A stretch of 64,000 bases of DNA from Streptomyces xantholiticus (GCF_014651015.1 NZ_BMWB01000003.1:182847-246846), one strand, 5' to 3'. Numbered from the stretch's first letter, positions 1-10,438 are shown. Notes: generated by a model not told the origin, from the letters alone. Made by a program: numbers and translations.

Positions 1-22
1 TGTCCGGGCCCCGCCTCATGTC

Positions 23-58
23 GTCGAGCGCGTCGAGCGCGTCGAGCGCGTCGAGCGC
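23..58. repeat. Four tandem copies of a 9-bp unit
   Basis: The unit GTCGAGCGC is repeated four times without error directly after the stop codon of the DUF4191 gene. It looks like a slippage-prone microsatellite in the 3' untranslated region; no function is evident. Confidence 0.9.
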
Positions 59-59
59 G

Positions 60-767
60 TCAGCGCATCTTGCCGCCGCGCGGCATCCGCATGCCCTTGG
101 GCATCGGGCCCTTCGGGAGCGGCATGTTGCTCATCAGGTCGCCCAGCGCGCGCAGCCGGTCGTTGGTCGCCGTCACCTGCGGGCCGCTGAGCACCCGCGG
201 GAGCTTGAGCATCGTGGCGCGCACCCTCTTCAGCGGCACCTGACCCTCGTCGTTGCCGACGATGATGTCGTGCACGGGAACGTCCACGACGATGCGGTTC
301 ATCTTCTTCTTCTCGGCCGCGAGCAGCGGCTTCAGCCGGTTGGGGTTGCCTTCGGCCACCAGCACGATGCCCGCCTTGCCGACGGCCCGGTGCACGACGT
401 CCTGGTTGCGGTTCATCGCCACCGCCGGGGTCGTGGTCCAACCCCGCCCGACGTTCTGCAGAACCGCGGCCGCCGCACCCGGCTGGCCCTCCATCTGCCC
501 GAAGGCCGCCCGCTCCGCGCGCCGCCCGAAGATGATCGCCATCGCCAGGAAAGCCAGCACGAAGCCGAGGATGCCCAGATAGACCGGGTGACCGATCAGG
601 AAGCCGATCCCGAGGAAGACACCGAAGGTGACGATTCCCACACCCGCGACGACAAGACCGACCTTCGGGTCGGCCTTCCGGGTCATCTTGTACGTCAGGG
701 CGATCTGCTTCAGTCGCCCCGGTTCCGCAGCAGCGTCAGCGCTGTCTGAATTTGCCTTCCTCGCCAT
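60..767 (-). CDS. DUF4191 family membrane protein
   Basis: A 235-residue protein matching the actinobacterial DUF4191 family, which usually follows lipA. A polar N-terminus is followed by two hydrophobic helices (about residues 37-57 and 62-80) and then a soluble domain ending in a basic tail rich in Met, Pro, Gly and Lys. Its role is unknown; conserved linkage to lipoate synthesis is the only functional hint. The start follows the upstream small gene by 9 bp. There is no good Shine-Dalgarno sequence, but a TAAACT -10-like box (774-779, minus strand) ends six bases before the ATG, so a leaderless transcript is possible in addition to readthrough from lipBA. Confidence 0.9.
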   Translation of the reverse strand: MARKANSDSADAAAEPGRLKQIALTYKMTRKADPKVGLVVAGVGIVTFGVFLGIGFLIGHPVYLGILGFVLAFLAMAIIFGRRAERAAFGQMEGQPGAAAAVLQNVGRGWTTTPAVAMNRNQDVVHRAVGKAGIVLVAEGNPNRLKPLLAAEKKKMNRIVVDVPVHDIIVGNDEGQVPLKRVRATMLKLPRVLSGPQVTATNDRLRALGDLMSNMPLPKGPMPKGMRMPRGGKMR

Positions 768-776
768 ACGGGAAGT

Positions 777-995
777 TTACGTGGCCTGCGAAGTGCGGGT
801 CGCCACGGCCTCCAGTACGTGCTGAGCCTCGACCCGGTCCTTGGCCCGGCGCCGGTCCTCGAGGACCGCCGTCCACGCGTTGCGGCGGGCGGTGCGCTGG
901 CCGCCGCGCATCAGAAGTTCCTCCATGGCGCGCAGCGCGCCGGTGACGGACGGGATCGGGTTGGCACTGACGTGGCGTACCGGCGCGGCCTGCAT
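777..995 (-). CDS. Small conserved protein downstream of lipA
   Basis: A 72-residue basic, helical-looking protein with Ala-, Arg- and Met-rich stretches, between lipA and the DUF4191 gene. I recognise no domain. I chose the ATG at 995 because a GAGGGGG ribosome-binding site lies about eight bases upstream; an in-frame start at 1058 would add 21 low-complexity residues. High third-position GC and the conserved setting support it as real. It lies 246 bp beyond the lipA stop and may have its own promoter in that gap. Confidence 0.7.
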   Translation of the reverse strand: MQAAPVRHVSANPIPSVTGALRAMEELLMRGGQRTARRNAWTAVLEDRRRAKDRVEAQHVLEAVATRTSQAT

Positions 996-1200
996 GGTGG
1001 CGGTTCCCCCTCGGGGTGAGCGGCGATGAGTGGGAGCTGTGCGTGAGTTCAGCGTCACTGATTGGTGTTACCAGGGCATGACCCGCCGGTCAAACGCTGA
1101 TGAAGGACGGATTCGCGGGTCGCGGGCCCCGGGGAACGCGGACGCGGCCCGTACCGTGCCCCCGACCTGCGGGGAGGGTACGGACCGCGCACAACCGGCC

Positions 1201-1216
1201 ATTACTGGACAGTAAT
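1201..1216. promoter_or_regulatory. AT-rich palindrome downstream of lipA
   Basis: ATTACTG-GA-CAGTAAT is a perfect 7-bp inverted repeat in unusually AT-rich sequence, 25 bp past the lipA stop and about 200 bp upstream of the next minus-strand gene. Its position suits either an operator for the small gene/DUF4191 pair or a weak lipA terminator. Confidence 0.4.
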
Positions 1217-1241
1217 TACTTGTGCCTGAATTCACACGCCG

Positions 1242-2246
1242 TCACACGGCCTGGGCGGCACCCGTCTGCGTGCCGCCGGCCCGGACCTCACCGTTGCCGG
1301 TCCTGGCGGCGCGGGCCTCCATCGCCTGCTGGAAGAGCCGGCCGGCCCGGTACGAAGAACGGACCAGCGGGCCCGACATCACGCCGGAGTAGCCGATCTC
1401 GTCGGCCTCCTCCTTCAGCTCCACGAACTCCTGCGGCTTCACCCAGCGCTCCACCGGGTGGTGGCGCACGGACGGTCGCAGGTACTGCGTGATGGTGATC
1501 AGCTCGCAACCCGCGTCGTACAGGTGCTGCAGCGCCTCGCTGACCTCCTCGCGCGTCTCGCCCATGCCGAGGATCAGGTTCGACTTCGTCACCAGGCCCG
1601 CCTCGCGGGCGCGCGTGATGACCTCGAGCGAGCGCTCGTAACGGAAACCGGGGCGGATCCGCTTGAAGATCCGCGGCACCGTCTCCACGTTGTGCGCGAG
1701 TACCTCGGGACGCGAGGAGAAGACCTCGGCCAGCTGCTCGGGCACGGCGTTGAAGTCGGGGATCAGCAGCTCGACCTTGGTGCGGCCGGCCTCGCGGTCC
1801 GCCGTCTGCCCGTGGATCTGGCGCACGGTCTCCGCGTACAGCCAGGCGCCGCCGTCCTCGAGGTCGTCGCGGGCGACACCGGTGATCGTGGCGTAGTTCA
1901 GGTCCATGGTGACGACGGACTCGCCGACACGGCGGGGCTCGTCACGGTCGAGCGCCTGCGGCTTGCCGGTGTCGATCTGGCAGAAGTCGCAGCGGCGGGT
2001 GCACTGGTCGCCGCCGATGAGGAAGGTGGCCTCGCGGTCCTCCCAGCACTCGAAGATGTTGGGGCAGCCCGCCTCCTGGCAGACCGTGTGCAGACCCTCG
2101 CTCTTGACCAGTTTCTGCAGCTGGTTGTACTCGGGGCCCATCTTCGCCCGGGTCTTGATCCACTCGGGCTTGCGCTCGATGGGGGTCTGGCTGTTGCGGA
2201 CCTCCAGGCGCAGCATCTTGCGTCCGTCGGGTGCGACTGCGGACAC
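1242..2246 (-). CDS. lipA: Lipoyl synthase
   Basis: Radical-SAM enzyme that inserts two sulfur atoms into octanoyl groups on lipoyl domains, such as those of SucB in this window. The 334-residue protein has the auxiliary-cluster cysteines C56, C61 and C67 (CxxxxCxxxxxC), the radical-SAM cluster C82, C86 and C89 (CTRRCDFC) and the C-terminal RSSY motif. The start is GTG 2246, preceded by GGGAG at good spacing and giving the usual [14 protein letters not shown] N-terminus; an upstream ATG-like extension is rejected because it lacks family similarity. It lies 118 bp downstream of lipB on the same strand, so the two probably share a transcript. Confidence 0.97.
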   Translation of the reverse strand: MSAVAPDGRKMLRLEVRNSQTPIERKPEWIKTRAKMGPEYNQLQKLVKSEGLHTVCQEAGCPNIFECWEDREATFLIGGDQCTRRCDFCQIDTGKPQALDRDEPRRVGESVVTMDLNYATITGVARDDLEDGGAWLYAETVRQIHGQTADREAGRTKVELLIPDFNAVPEQLAEVFSSRPEVLAHNVETVPRIFKRIRPGFRYERSLEVITRAREAGLVTKSNLILGMGETREEVSEALQHLYDAGCELITITQYLRPSVRHHPVERWVKPQEFVELKEEADEIGYSGVMSGPLVRSSYRAGRLFQQAMEARAARTGNGEVRAGGTQTGAAQAV

Positions 2247-2364
2247 GACCGGCTCCCTACAGCTTCGATTCTTCGGCGGACACCAGGGTACGCCCGTTAA
2301 AAATGCGGCCTTACGTTCGGCCAACCTGTGGCCCCGGGTCGGCATTCCCCAGGGCCCGGCGGCC

Positions 2365-3177
2365 TCAGACGGGCGCCTTCTCGGTCTCGGTCTTCTCGAT
2401 CTCGCGGGGCAGCAGCACCGCGTTGTCCATCACGAGCCGCAGATGCCTCTCGACCACCGGGAGTACCTCCTCGATCGTGATGTCCCGGCCCAGCTCGTTC
2501 GCGAGCGAGGCCACACCAGCGTCCCGGATGCCGCACGGCACGATCCTGTCGAACCAGGTGTTGTCCGGGTTGACGTTCAGCGAGAAGCCGTGCATGGAGA
2601 CGCCCTTGGCGATACGGATGCCGATCGCCGCGAGCTTGCGGTCCTCGCGGCGCTGGCCGGCGTTGGACGGGGCGTACTCGGGGCCGTTCATCCGCGGGTC
2701 GAATTCCTCGTCGTGCAGCCGGGGGTCGAAGTCCAGGGACAGCCCGCCGAGCGACGGCCGCTGCTCCACCGGGTCGCCGAGCACCCACACCCCGCTGCGG
2801 CCCTCGACCCGGCTCGTCTCCACGCCGAACTCGGCGCAGGTCGCGATCAGGGCGTCCTCGAGGCGGCGTACGTGCGCGATCACGTCCACGGGGCGCGGCA
2901 GCTTGAGGATGGGGTAGCCCACCAGCTGGCCGGGGCCGTGCCAGGTGATCTTCCCGCCGCGGTCCACGTCGATGACGGGCGTCCCGTCCAGGGGGCGCTC
3001 ACTGTCCTCGGTGCGCCGCCCCGCCGTGTAGACCGGCGGGTGCTCCAGCAGCAGACATGTGTCCGGGATCTCGTCCGCGAAGCGGGCGGCGTGGACCTCG
3101 CGCTGCTTCTGCCACGCCTCCCGGTACTCGACGGCGTCCTCGCCGAACCCCAGTCGGACGAACCGCAGCTCACTCAC
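2365..3177 (-). CDS. lipB: Octanoyltransferase (lipoyl(octanoyl) transferase)
   Basis: Transfers octanoate from acyl carrier protein to lipoyl domains, the step before LipA. In this 270-residue protein the substrate-pocket motif [11 protein letters not shown] (residues 73-83) and the catalytic pair K181 and C215 (IVPCGI) are present. Between about residues 140 and 172 there is an acidic insertion not found in the compact E. coli enzyme; such inserts occur in actinobacterial LipB. The first gene of a minus-strand lipB-lipA unit; its promoter should lie in 3178-3400. Confidence 0.96.
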   Translation of the reverse strand: MSELRFVRLGFGEDAVEYREAWQKQREVHAARFADEIPDTCLLLEHPPVYTAGRRTEDSERPLDGTPVIDVDRGGKITWHGPGQLVGYPILKLPRPVDVIAHVRRLEDALIATCAEFGVETSRVEGRSGVWVLGDPVEQRPSLGGLSLDFDPRLHDEEFDPRMNGPEYAPSNAGQRREDRKLAAIGIRIAKGVSMHGFSLNVNPDNTWFDRIVPCGIRDAGVASLANELGRDITIEEVLPVVERHLRLVMDNAVLLPREIEKTETEKAPV

Positions 3178-3472
3178 GGCTGTGCCTCCCTAGAACATCC
3201 GCCCGGTGGTGACCGGGCCCCAGCCACTGTACGGCGGGTGCGAACACGAGGACCGCGCAGGTCGTGCCCGTCAGCTCCGTGATCAGTGCTGCCGTCAATC
3301 CTCACACGATCGGATGAATGTGGGGCGAAGGCGGCGGAATGGCAGTGGAAGGCCGCTAAGTTCGCGCCGTTCCTCCCCCAGGGCTTCTCCCCCAGAGCTA
3401 CGCCTGGGGGCACCCCCAGGAGGTACCCCCATGGGCTGCTCCCGGCCCGGAAGGCAGGAGACGCCACAACCG

Positions 3473-4927
3473 ATGACGGAACGGACCACCCAGCGCACCC
3501 CCAACCGGCAGCTCGCCGCGCTCATCGCGGAGGCCGGCTTCTCCCATGCCGGTCTCGCCCGCAGAGTGGACCAGCTGGGGCTCGAACACGGCCTGGACCT
3601 CCGGTACGACAAGACCTCAGTGACCCGCTGGCTCCGCGGGCAGCAACCGCGCGGCACCACACCCGCGCTGATCGCCGAGGTGTTCACCCGAAGACTCGGC
3701 CGCCGGCTCTCGGCCCAGGACCTGGGACTGGACGCCTGCGCCCCCGTCTATGCAGGGCTGGAGTTCGCCGCCACCCCGGAGGAGGCCGTGGACATCGTCA
3801 GCGGGCTTTGGCGCAAGGACTCGGGCAGCCACGCCGAGCTGCGCAAGATCGCGTTCACCCCGGCCGGACTGGTTGTACCGAGCCGGGACTGGCTGATCGG
3901 CCGGGCCGACGAGCGCGTGGGCCGCGTCGAGGCGGCCGCGCAGGTCGGCTCGGGCCGGGTCCCGTCCCAGGGCCCGCGGATCGCCGTGCCGCGGCAGCGC
4001 GGCGCCACCGACCGGGGGCCCGGCCAGAAGGTCTCCAGCGGCGACATCTCCGCACTGCGCTCGGTCGGCGAACTCTTCCGCGCCCTCGACCACGCGTACG
4101 GCGGCGGGCACGCCCGGCAGGCGCTGGTGCGCTATCTCGAGCACGAGGCCGAGCCGATGCTGCGCGGCATGTACGGGGAGACGACCGGGAGGCGGTTGTT
4201 CGCGGCGGCCGCCGACCTGACCAGGCTCGCCGGCTGGACCTCGTACGACATCGCGGCGCACGGCCTCGCCCAGCGGTACTTCGTCCAGGCGCTGCGGCTC
4301 TCACAGGCGGCGGGGGACCGGGCCTACGGTTCGTACGTGCTGGTCACCATGAGCCGCCAGGCCGTCTACCTCGGCCACGGCCGTGAGGCCGTGCAGCTGA
4401 CCCGGGTCGCCCAGCAGGGCGTGGGGTCCTCGGCGCCGCCCGCGGTGCAGGCTCTGCTGCACTGTGCGGAGGCCCGCGGGCACGGCGTGCTGGGCGACGC
4501 CCGGGCCTGCACGGCCGCGCTCGTACGTGCCGAGCGCGCGCTCGAGGCGGCGCGCCCCGGCGACGACGTGCCGTACTGGGCGCGATTCTTCGACGAGGCA
4601 CAGCTGGCGGACGAGTTCGGCCACTGCCATTGGGATCTGCGGCAGTACAGGAGCGCCGTACAGCACGCGGAACGCTCCCTGCAGCTTCGGGCCCCGGCCT
4701 TCGCCCGCAGCCGCCTCTTCTGCCGGGTCGTCCTGGCGTCGGCCCGGCTCGGCCTGGGGGAGCTGGACCAGGCGTGCGCGCTGGGGGCGGAGGCGGCGCT
4801 CCAGGCGTCGGAGATGCGGTCGGTGCGGGCGTCGGAGTATGTGCGCGAGTTCGAACGCCGCCTCGAGCCCTACCGGGACGCGCCACCGGTCCGCACGTAC
4901 CGCGACCGCGTCTCGGCCCTGAGCTGA
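3473..4927 (+). CDS. HTH and TPR-like regulator (NsdA-like family)
   Basis: A 484-residue protein with an N-terminal helix-turn-helix-like region (about residues 10-65, including VTRWLRG) and a long C-terminal array of Ala-rich helical repeats (about 200-460) typical of TPR-containing Streptomyces regulators. The architecture resembles NsdA, a negative regulator of sporulation and antibiotics, but I cannot show orthology. The ATG at 3473 is preceded by AGGAG at 3456-3460; longer forms to 3206 would read through a repetitive palindromic leader (3375-3440). Divergent from lipB. Convergent with the oxidoreductase gene, separated by two hairpins. Confidence 0.75.
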   Translation: MTERTTQRTPNRQLAALIAEAGFSHAGLARRVDQLGLEHGLDLRYDKTSVTRWLRGQQPRGTTPALIAEVFTRRLGRRLSAQDLGLDACAPVYAGLEFAATPEEAVDIVSGLWRKDSGSHAELRKIAFTPAGLVVPSRDWLIGRADERVGRVEAAAQVGSGRVPSQGPRIAVPRQRGATDRGPGQKVSSGDISALRSVGELFRALDHAYGGGHARQALVRYLEHEAEPMLRGMYGETTGRRLFAAAADLTRLAGWTSYDIAAHGLAQRYFVQALRLSQAAGDRAYGSYVLVTMSRQAVYLGHGREAVQLTRVAQQGVGSSAPPAVQALLHCAEARGHGVLGDARACTAALVRAERALEAARPGDDVPYWARFFDEAQLADEFGHCHWDLRQYRSAVQHAERSLQLRAPAFARSRLFCRVVLASARLGLGELDQACALGAEAALQASEMRSVRASEYVREFERRLEPYRDAPPVRTYRDRVSALS

Positions 4928-4934
4928 CCCTTGA

Positions 4935-5011
4935 CGGGGCTCCGCCGCCCCGAACCCTGCGCCTCGACGCCGGAACCCGCCCCGCCCGTGCAGGCCCGGG
5001 GCGAAGCCCCG
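4935..5011. terminator. Two GC-rich hairpins between convergent genes
   Basis: CGGGGC (4935-4940) pairs with GCCCCG (4947-4952), and CGGGGC (4997-5002) pairs with GCCCCG (5006-5011) across a GAA loop. Both lie between the 3' ends of two convergent genes. The GGGGCGAAGCCCC core recurs at 42615-42631. Confidence 0.6.
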
Positions 5012-5164
5012 AATGCGGCGCGCGGCCCGGGTCCGGGCGGAGGCCGGTGGGCGGTACGGGCTCGGGGGCCCGCCTCGGTCCACGGAAGGGCGGGACCGGG
5101 ACGGTCCGGCGCAGCGGCCGCACCCGCGGCGCCCCGACACCTCACCGGCCCTGCCCGGCGGGGC

Positions 5165-6511
5165 TCACGCCGCCGTGGTCAGCGGTGCAGCCGCAGAGCC
5201 GAGCCGGATTCCGAAATCGTTCAGTATCGCGTGCGCCGCCCTCCGGCCCGAGTGGAGCGCTCCCTGCACCGTCCCCGTGTCCCGGTGATCGCCGCAGACG
5301 TACAGACCCGAGAGCACCCGCACCGGCCGCCGCAGATCGTGCGGCGCAGGCATCGCGGGGACGGCCTCGGGGTCGTGGTGGACGGCGAGCAGTTCCCAGT
5401 CGTCCGTCGGACTCCCGTACACCGTCGCCAGCTGCCGCCGCACCCGGCGGTCCAGGTCGTCCCCCGGCTCGCCGAGCACCGTCGAGGTGATCAGCACCCG
5501 TCCGTCCGACGCCCGTGACGGGTCGACCTCGCTCATCACCGCGGTGTGCGACACCGGCCCGCCCCGGTCGGCGTCCAGCACCAGCGCCGGTTCCCTGAGC
5601 GGGGATTCGGGCGCCGTGTGGTGGACGACCGTCACCGGGTGGTACGACGGCACCCGCAGCCCCGGCAGCAGCGCGGCCGCCGCCCGTGCTCCCGTGGCCA
5701 GGAGCACGGAACGACAGTGGAGCTGCCCGAACTGCTCCGTGGTCACGGAGGTCGTGGAGATGTCGGTGACCCGCAGCCCGGTCCGTACGGACCCGGCGGG
5801 CAGCGCGGCCGCCAGCAGTTCGGGCAGCGTCGCCGCACCGCCGGCCGGCACGCACAGGCGGCCCAGGGCGTAGCCGCGCAGGGCCAGATCCGCGCAGCGG
5901 CTGGAGGTGTCGGCCAGCTCCGGGTCGCCGAGCAGCGCGGACAGCAGAGGACGCAGAAAGCCGTGCACCGTACGCGTCGGCAGCCCGCGTCCGTGCAGGG
6001 CCTCCGCTGCGGAGCGCTCCGGCCGGGCGAGGACGCGGTCCACCGGGGTCGCGGCGAGGCGGGCCAAGGAGGCCCCCAGCCGCGCCTGGTCCAGCTGCCG
6101 AGGACGAGGGGCGCTCGCGAGGGCGCGCGCAACGGTGGATGCGACCCCCACGCCCTGCGCGCCCCCGTTCCTCCGGGTGTGGGCAGAGCCCCACCGCGCG
6201 CTGCCGACCTCGCCGGTCCGCTGCAGCCGGCCCCCGCTGTGGACGAGCACACCGGGGGAGAACAGCCGCAGATCGGCGTCCCGCAGCACGTCCGTACGCT
6301 GCAACTCCGGATACGAGGTGCACAGGAGTTGGCCGGCCAGGTCGAGCCGGAACCCGTCGATCTGCGTGGTGGCGGTTCTGCCGCCGATCACGGGGGCGGC
6401 CTCGAGGACGCTGACCGTGACCCCTGCACTGGTCAGCCGGTGGGCCGCCGACAGTCCGGCGATCCCTGCCCCGACGATGACGACGTCCGCATCATGAGCG
6501 GTGCTGAGCAC
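5165..6511 (-). CDS. FAD-dependent oxidoreductase (amine oxidase/phytoene desaturase-like)
   Basis: The 448-residue protein opens with a dinucleotide-binding fold: VIVGAGIAGLSAAH near residues 10-24, then a glutamate (LEAAP) and GGRT. It ends with a second FAD contact (YVCGDH, then GTVQGALHSG) as in the amine oxidase and phytoene desaturase superfamily. The substrate cannot be inferred. The GTG start at 6511 follows GGGGAGGGG closely. It stands alone between a convergent regulator and a same-strand epimerase gene. Confidence 0.85.
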   Translation of the reverse strand: MLSTAHDADVVIVGAGIAGLSAAHRLTSAGVTVSVLEAAPVIGGRTATTQIDGFRLDLAGQLLCTSYPELQRTDVLRDADLRLFSPGVLVHSGGRLQRTGEVGSARWGSAHTRRNGGAQGVGVASTVARALASAPRPRQLDQARLGASLARLAATPVDRVLARPERSAAEALHGRGLPTRTVHGFLRPLLSALLGDPELADTSSRCADLALRGYALGRLCVPAGGAATLPELLAAALPAGSVRTGLRVTDISTTSVTTEQFGQLHCRSVLLATGARAAAALLPGLRVPSYHPVTVVHHTAPESPLREPALVLDADRGGPVSHTAVMSEVDPSRASDGRVLITSTVLGEPGDDLDRRVRRQLATVYGSPTDDWELLAVHHDPEAVPAMPAPHDLRRPVRVLSGLYVCGDHRDTGTVQGALHSGRRAAHAILNDFGIRLGSAAAPLTTAA

Positions 6512-6695
6512 GTGCCCCTCCCCGAGGTCGGCGCGGCTGGTGGGAGGCTCATGCCCCCGACCCGCCCGAGGAATACCCGAGTTCGGTTCGAGACTAAAGA
6601 GGTGGGCGGCACGCGGAGGTAGCGCACATCGCGGAGCACCGGAGCGCGGGGGCGCACAACGCCCCGTACACGCCCCGCGCGCGCAGGACCGCCCG

Positions 6696-7595
6696 CTACC
6701 CCAGTGCCGCCCGCACCGCGTCGTCGATACGAGGAAAGGCGAACGAGAATCCCGACCCCAACAGCGCCCCCGGCAGCACCCGCCCGCTGCTCAGCACGTC
6801 GTCCGCCAGCCCGCCGAGCACCACCCGCAGTGCCGGCGCCGGCACCGCGAACGGCGTCGGACGGCGCAGCACACGGCCCATCGCCTCGGTCGCCTCACGG
6901 TTGGTCACCGGCTCCGGCGCGGTGAGGTTCACCGGACCAGACAAGGACTCCGTGTCCACGATGTGACGCAGCGCCGCCACGGTGTCGTGCAGCGAGATGA
7001 AGCTCCAGTACTGCCGGCCACTGCCCAGCCGGCCGCCGAGCCCCGCCCTGAAGAGGGGGAACATCCGTCCCCACGCGCCCCCGTGCCGCGACACCACGAG
7101 TCCGGTGCGCACCAACGCGGTGCGCACCCCTGCCTCCTCGGCGGCGCCCGTGGCTCTTTCCCACTCGACGCACACGTCCGACAGGAATCCGTCCCCGGGC
7201 GGTGCGCTCTCGTCGACGGCCCGCTCCCCGGTGTCGCCGTAGAAGCCGACCGCGCTGCCGCTCACCAGCACCCGCGGCGGCACGTCCAGGGAGGCGACGG
7301 CCTCCGCGATCGCCGCCGTGCCGAGGACCCGGCTGTCACGGATCTCCTTGCGATACGCCTCCGTCCAGCGACGGTCACCCACCCCCGCGCCCGCCAGGTG
7401 CACGACGGCCTCGCAGCCGGCCAGGCCGGCCACGTCGACGTACTGCCGGGCCGGGTCCCAGCGGACCTCGTCCGCGGCCTCGGAGGGACGTCGCACCAGG
7501 CGCACCACCTCGTGGCCGTCCGCGCGCAGGGAGTGCACCAGCGCCCTGCCGATGAGTCCGGAGGCACCGGTGACGGCGATTCGAGATCTCTGCAT
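6696..7595 (-). CDS. TIGR01777 family NAD(P)-binding epimerase
   Basis: A 299-residue SDR-type protein of the TIGR01777 group (often called SulA-like epimerase). TGASGLIG near residues 8-15 is the nucleotide-binding loop; HLAGAGVGDRRW and the conserved GFYGDTG segment are present, and a DUF1731-type C-terminus follows (about 250-299). The enzymatic substrate is unknown for the family. I chose the ATG at 7595, which begins just before the fold; an in-frame extension to 7820 would overlap the divergent GNAT gene. Only 43 bp separate the two divergent starts. Confidence 0.9.
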   Translation of the reverse strand: MQRSRIAVTGASGLIGRALVHSLRADGHEVVRLVRRPSEAADEVRWDPARQYVDVAGLAGCEAVVHLAGAGVGDRRWTEAYRKEIRDSRVLGTAAIAEAVASLDVPPRVLVSGSAVGFYGDTGERAVDESAPPGDGFLSDVCVEWERATGAAEEAGVRTALVRTGLVVSRHGGAWGRMFPLFRAGLGGRLGSGRQYWSFISLHDTVAALRHIVDTESLSGPVNLTAPEPVTNREATEAMGRVLRRPTPFAVPAPALRVVLGGLADDVLSSGRVLPGALLGSGFSFAFPRIDDAVRAALG

Positions 7596-7638
7596 GGACC
7601 CATCCTGCCCGCGGTCGCCTGCATGGCACAGTGACCCC

Positions 7639-8142
7639 ATGCCCGAATCGCACATACGTCCCGCACGGCGTTCCGACGAGACGGAGCTCGCCGAACTCGA
7701 CCGGGCCGCCTGGTCGCCGCTGCACGCCGTGACACCCCGGCCGCAGCCGCCGTACGACCCGTTCTTCGACCAGAACCACCGGCCGGAGCAGTTCCTCGTC
7801 GCGGAGGACGCCGACGGCACGGTCGTCGGCTACATCCGGCTCGCCCCGCCGACTCCGTTGGCCTGCAACCGGCACGTCCGCCAGATCCAGGGCCTCGCCG
7901 TGTCTGACCGTGCCCGCGGCCGCGGCGTCGGGCGGGCCCTGCTGAGGGCGGCGTGCGACGAGGCGCGGCAGCGGGGCGCCCTGCGCATCACCCTGCGGGT
8001 CCTCGCCCACAACGCACCGGCGCGGGCGCTCTACGAGGCGGAGGGGTTCGTTGTCGAGGGGGTCCTGCCGGGTGAGTTCCACCTCGAAGGGCGGTACGTG
8101 GACGACGTGCTGATGGGCCGGTCCCTCACGGGCGCCGGGTAG
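7639..8142 (+). CDS. GNAT family N-acetyltransferase
   Basis: A 167-residue acetyltransferase. The acetyl-CoA-binding signature is seen as [17 protein letters not shown] (about residues 92-108), followed by [13 protein letters not shown], the usual fourth motif. The acceptor substrate is unknown. The ATG at 7639 has no obvious ribosome-binding site and may be leaderless. The gene's 3' end overlaps that of the convergent MMPL transporter by 17 bp. Confidence 0.9.
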   Translation: MPESHIRPARRSDETELAELDRAAWSPLHAVTPRPQPPYDPFFDQNHRPEQFLVAEDADGTVVGYIRLAPPTPLACNRHVRQIQGLAVSDRARGRGVGRALLRAACDEARQRGALRITLRVLAHNAPARALYEAEGFVVEGVLPGEFHLEGRYVDDVLMGRSLTGAG

Positions 8143-10408
8143 TCCCGCGGCCGGCGGCCGGCTGTCCCTCGCCCTCGGCGTCCACATGCGGCAGCAGCCG
8201 GTCGAGCCACCGAGGCGTCCACCACGCCGCTTGGCCCAGCAGCGTCATCGCGGCGGGTACGAGCAGCAGTCGGACGACCGTCGCGTCGATGAGCACGCTG
8301 GCGGCGAGCCCCAACCCCAGCATCTTCACCACGATGTTGTCGCTGAGGATGAACGCCGCGAACACACTGACCATGATCAGCGCGGCGCAGGTGATGACCC
8401 GGGCCGTGATCTCCAGCGCGTGTGCGACGCTCGCGTGCGGGTCGCCGGTGCGCAGCCACGCCTCGTGGACGCGGGAGAGCAGGAAGATCTCGTAGTCCAT
8501 GCTGAGGCCGAAGACGATGGCGAACATCATCATGGGCACGTAGCTCTCGATCGGCACGTCGCCCGACACCCCGAGGGCCGGCCCGCCCCATCCCCACTGG
8601 AAGACGGCCACGACCACGCCGTACGAGGCGGCGATGGACAGCACGTTGAGCACGGCCGCCTTCACCGCGACCAGGACCCCCCGGAACACGATCAGGATCA
8701 CGACGAACGCCAGCCCGACGACCACCGCGATGATCAGCGGCAGCCGGCTGGAGACGATGTCGAGGAAGTCGACCTGGGCCGCCGTCGTACCGGTGACGTA
8801 GGTACGGGCGTCCGTGCCCTTCACCGCCTGCGGCAGCACGTCGTCGACCAGGTGGTTGACCAACCGGGTGGTCCGTTCGTCCTGCGGGGCGGCGACGGAG
8901 TACGCGGTGGAGATCAGCACATCGCCGTCCGAGGTCGCCTTCAGCGGGGTGATCGCGGCCGCGTCGGGCACCTTCGCGAGCGCGTCCTGTGCCTGCGTGG
9001 CCAGCGCGGAGCGGTCCGACTCGGGCACGTCGGACTGGTCGACGACCAGGGTCATGGGCCCGTTGGAGCCCGGCCCGAAGGCGCTCGACATCAGGTCGAA
9101 CGCCCGCCGGTCGGTGAACGACTTCGGGTCGGCGCCGTCGCCGATGTGCCCGAGCTGGATGAAGAACAGCGGCACCGCGAGAACCGCCAGGACGACCGCC
9201 CCGCCGACCAGGAACCACCACGGGCGGCGCTCCACCCGCCGCGCGTACCGGTGCCATGTGCCGTGGGCCTCCTCGCCCGGTTCCGCGTCGGTCTCGGCGA
9301 TGGGCCGGCGTACCCGGAGCCTGTCGATCCACCGGCCCGTGAGCCCGAGCACGGCGGGCACCAGGGTGAGCGCGCCGAGCACCGCCGTGACGACGGTGAC
9401 CGCCGCGGCCAGGCCGAGCTTGCCGATGAAGCTGATCCCGGACACCCACAGGCCGGAGAGGGCGATGACGACCGTGCAGCCGGAGACCAGCACGGCGCGG
9501 CCGCTGGTGGCCGTGGCCCGGCCGGCGGCCGTCACCGGGTCCCGCCCGTCCATCAGATGCTGGCGGTGGCGGGTGAGCAGGAACAGCGCATAGTCGATCC
9601 CGACCCCGAGACCGATCATCGTGGCCAGGGTCGGCGAGACCGTGGCGAAGGTGGACGCGGCGGCGAGCAGCCCGAGCAGGGCGAGTCCGCAGATCACCGC
9701 GATCAGGGCGGTGACCAGGGGCAGTACTGCCGCGAGCACGCTGCCGAAACCGATCAGCAGCACCAGGATCGCCACCGAGAAACCGATCGCCTCACTGGTG
9801 CGGTCGTCCGGCTCCGGCCGTGCCAGCTCGCCGAGCGTGCCGCCGTACTCCACGTCCATCCCGGCGGCGCGCAGCGGCTGGACCGCCGAGTCCACACCGT
9901 CCAGGTACGAGGACCCGAATGTCGAGGGCTGGGCGTCGAACCGGACGGTGATGTACGCCGTCTTCCGGTCGGTGGAGAGCGGCCCGACGTTCGGGGTGCC
10001 GGCGGGCGGCTTCGGTGGTGTCGTGCCCGGAGGGGGCAGCGGGTTCTGCGCCGAGAGCACATGGGGGAGCTTCCCCAGGTCGCTCACCGCCCCCTGGACC
10101 TGGCTGCCGAAGTCGGTGAGCGGCTTCGCCGAGTCGTGCAGCACGATCTGCGCGCTGTAGCCGCCCGCGGCGGGCTCATGTGCCTTGAGCACGTCGAGGC
10201 CGTCCTGCGACTGGGTGCCCGGAAGCGCGAAGTTGTCCGAGTAGTCGCCGCCGTACACCCGGCCCAGCACCTGCAGCCCGACCACGCCGGCCAGCCACAG
10301 AACGAGCACCGTGACGAAGTGGCGGGCGCACCACTCCCCGGTGCGCCGCAGCAGCCCCTTGCCGCTGCTCGGGGCGGTCCGGCCGAGGGAAGGCTGCGGT
10401 TGCGACAT
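8126..10408 (-). CDS. MMPL family RND-type transporter
   Basis: A 760-residue membrane protein with two MMPL repeats. Each repeat has one N-terminal helix, a large extracytoplasmic domain and a five-helix bundle. The proton-relay helices show [10 protein letters not shown] in the first half and [10 protein letters not shown] in the second. The family exports lipids or other hydrophobic compounds; the substrate here is not predictable. No neighbouring regulator or lipid-synthesis gene hints at a cargo. The 3' end overlaps the GNAT gene by 17 bp. It is separated from the upstream DUF4240 gene by a hairpin at 10439-10468. Confidence 0.93.
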   Translation of the reverse strand: MSQPQPSLGRTAPSSGKGLLRRTGEWCARHFVTVLVLWLAGVVGLQVLGRVYGGDYSDNFALPGTQSQDGLDVLKAHEPAAGGYSAQIVLHDSAKPLTDFGSQVQGAVSDLGKLPHVLSAQNPLPPPGTTPPKPPAGTPNVGPLSTDRKTAYITVRFDAQPSTFGSSYLDGVDSAVQPLRAAGMDVEYGGTLGELARPEPDDRTSEAIGFSVAILVLLIGFGSVLAAVLPLVTALIAVICGLALLGLLAAASTFATVSPTLATMIGLGVGIDYALFLLTRHRQHLMDGRDPVTAAGRATATSGRAVLVSGCTVVIALSGLWVSGISFIGKLGLAAAVTVVTAVLGALTLVPAVLGLTGRWIDRLRVRRPIAETDAEPGEEAHGTWHRYARRVERRPWWFLVGGAVVLAVLAVPLFFIQLGHIGDGADPKSFTDRRAFDLMSSAFGPGSNGPMTLVVDQSDVPESDRSALATQAQDALAKVPDAAAITPLKATSDGDVLISTAYSVAAPQDERTTRLVNHLVDDVLPQAVKGTDARTYVTGTTAAQVDFLDIVSSRLPLIIAVVVGLAFVVILIVFRGVLVAVKAAVLNVLSIAASYGVVVAVFQWGWGGPALGVSGDVPIESYVPMMMFAIVFGLSMDYEIFLLSRVHEAWLRTGDPHASVAHALEITARVITCAALIMVSVFAAFILSDNIVVKMLGLGLAASVLIDATVVRLLLVPAAMTLLGQAAWWTPRWLDRLLPHVDAEGEGQPAAGRGTTRRP

Positions 10409-10438
10409 GGGCTCATTGAAATCCGGCCCCGCGGCTTC

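Noticed and set aside
23..58. Tandem 9-bp repeats as a CRISPR-like array
   Set aside because: Units are contiguous without spacers and far too short.
3375..3440. GC-rich palindromic leader before the HTH/TPR regulator as a gene start region
   Set aside because: It resembles a common Streptomyces intergenic palindrome, and a good ribosome-binding site lies after it at 3456-3460, so the longer start was not used.
10064..10080. Palindrome GGGGAAGCTCCCC inside the MMPL gene as an inserted repeat
   Set aside because: It is in frame, encodes an ordinary GKLP stretch, and resembles the intergenic palindromes only in base composition.
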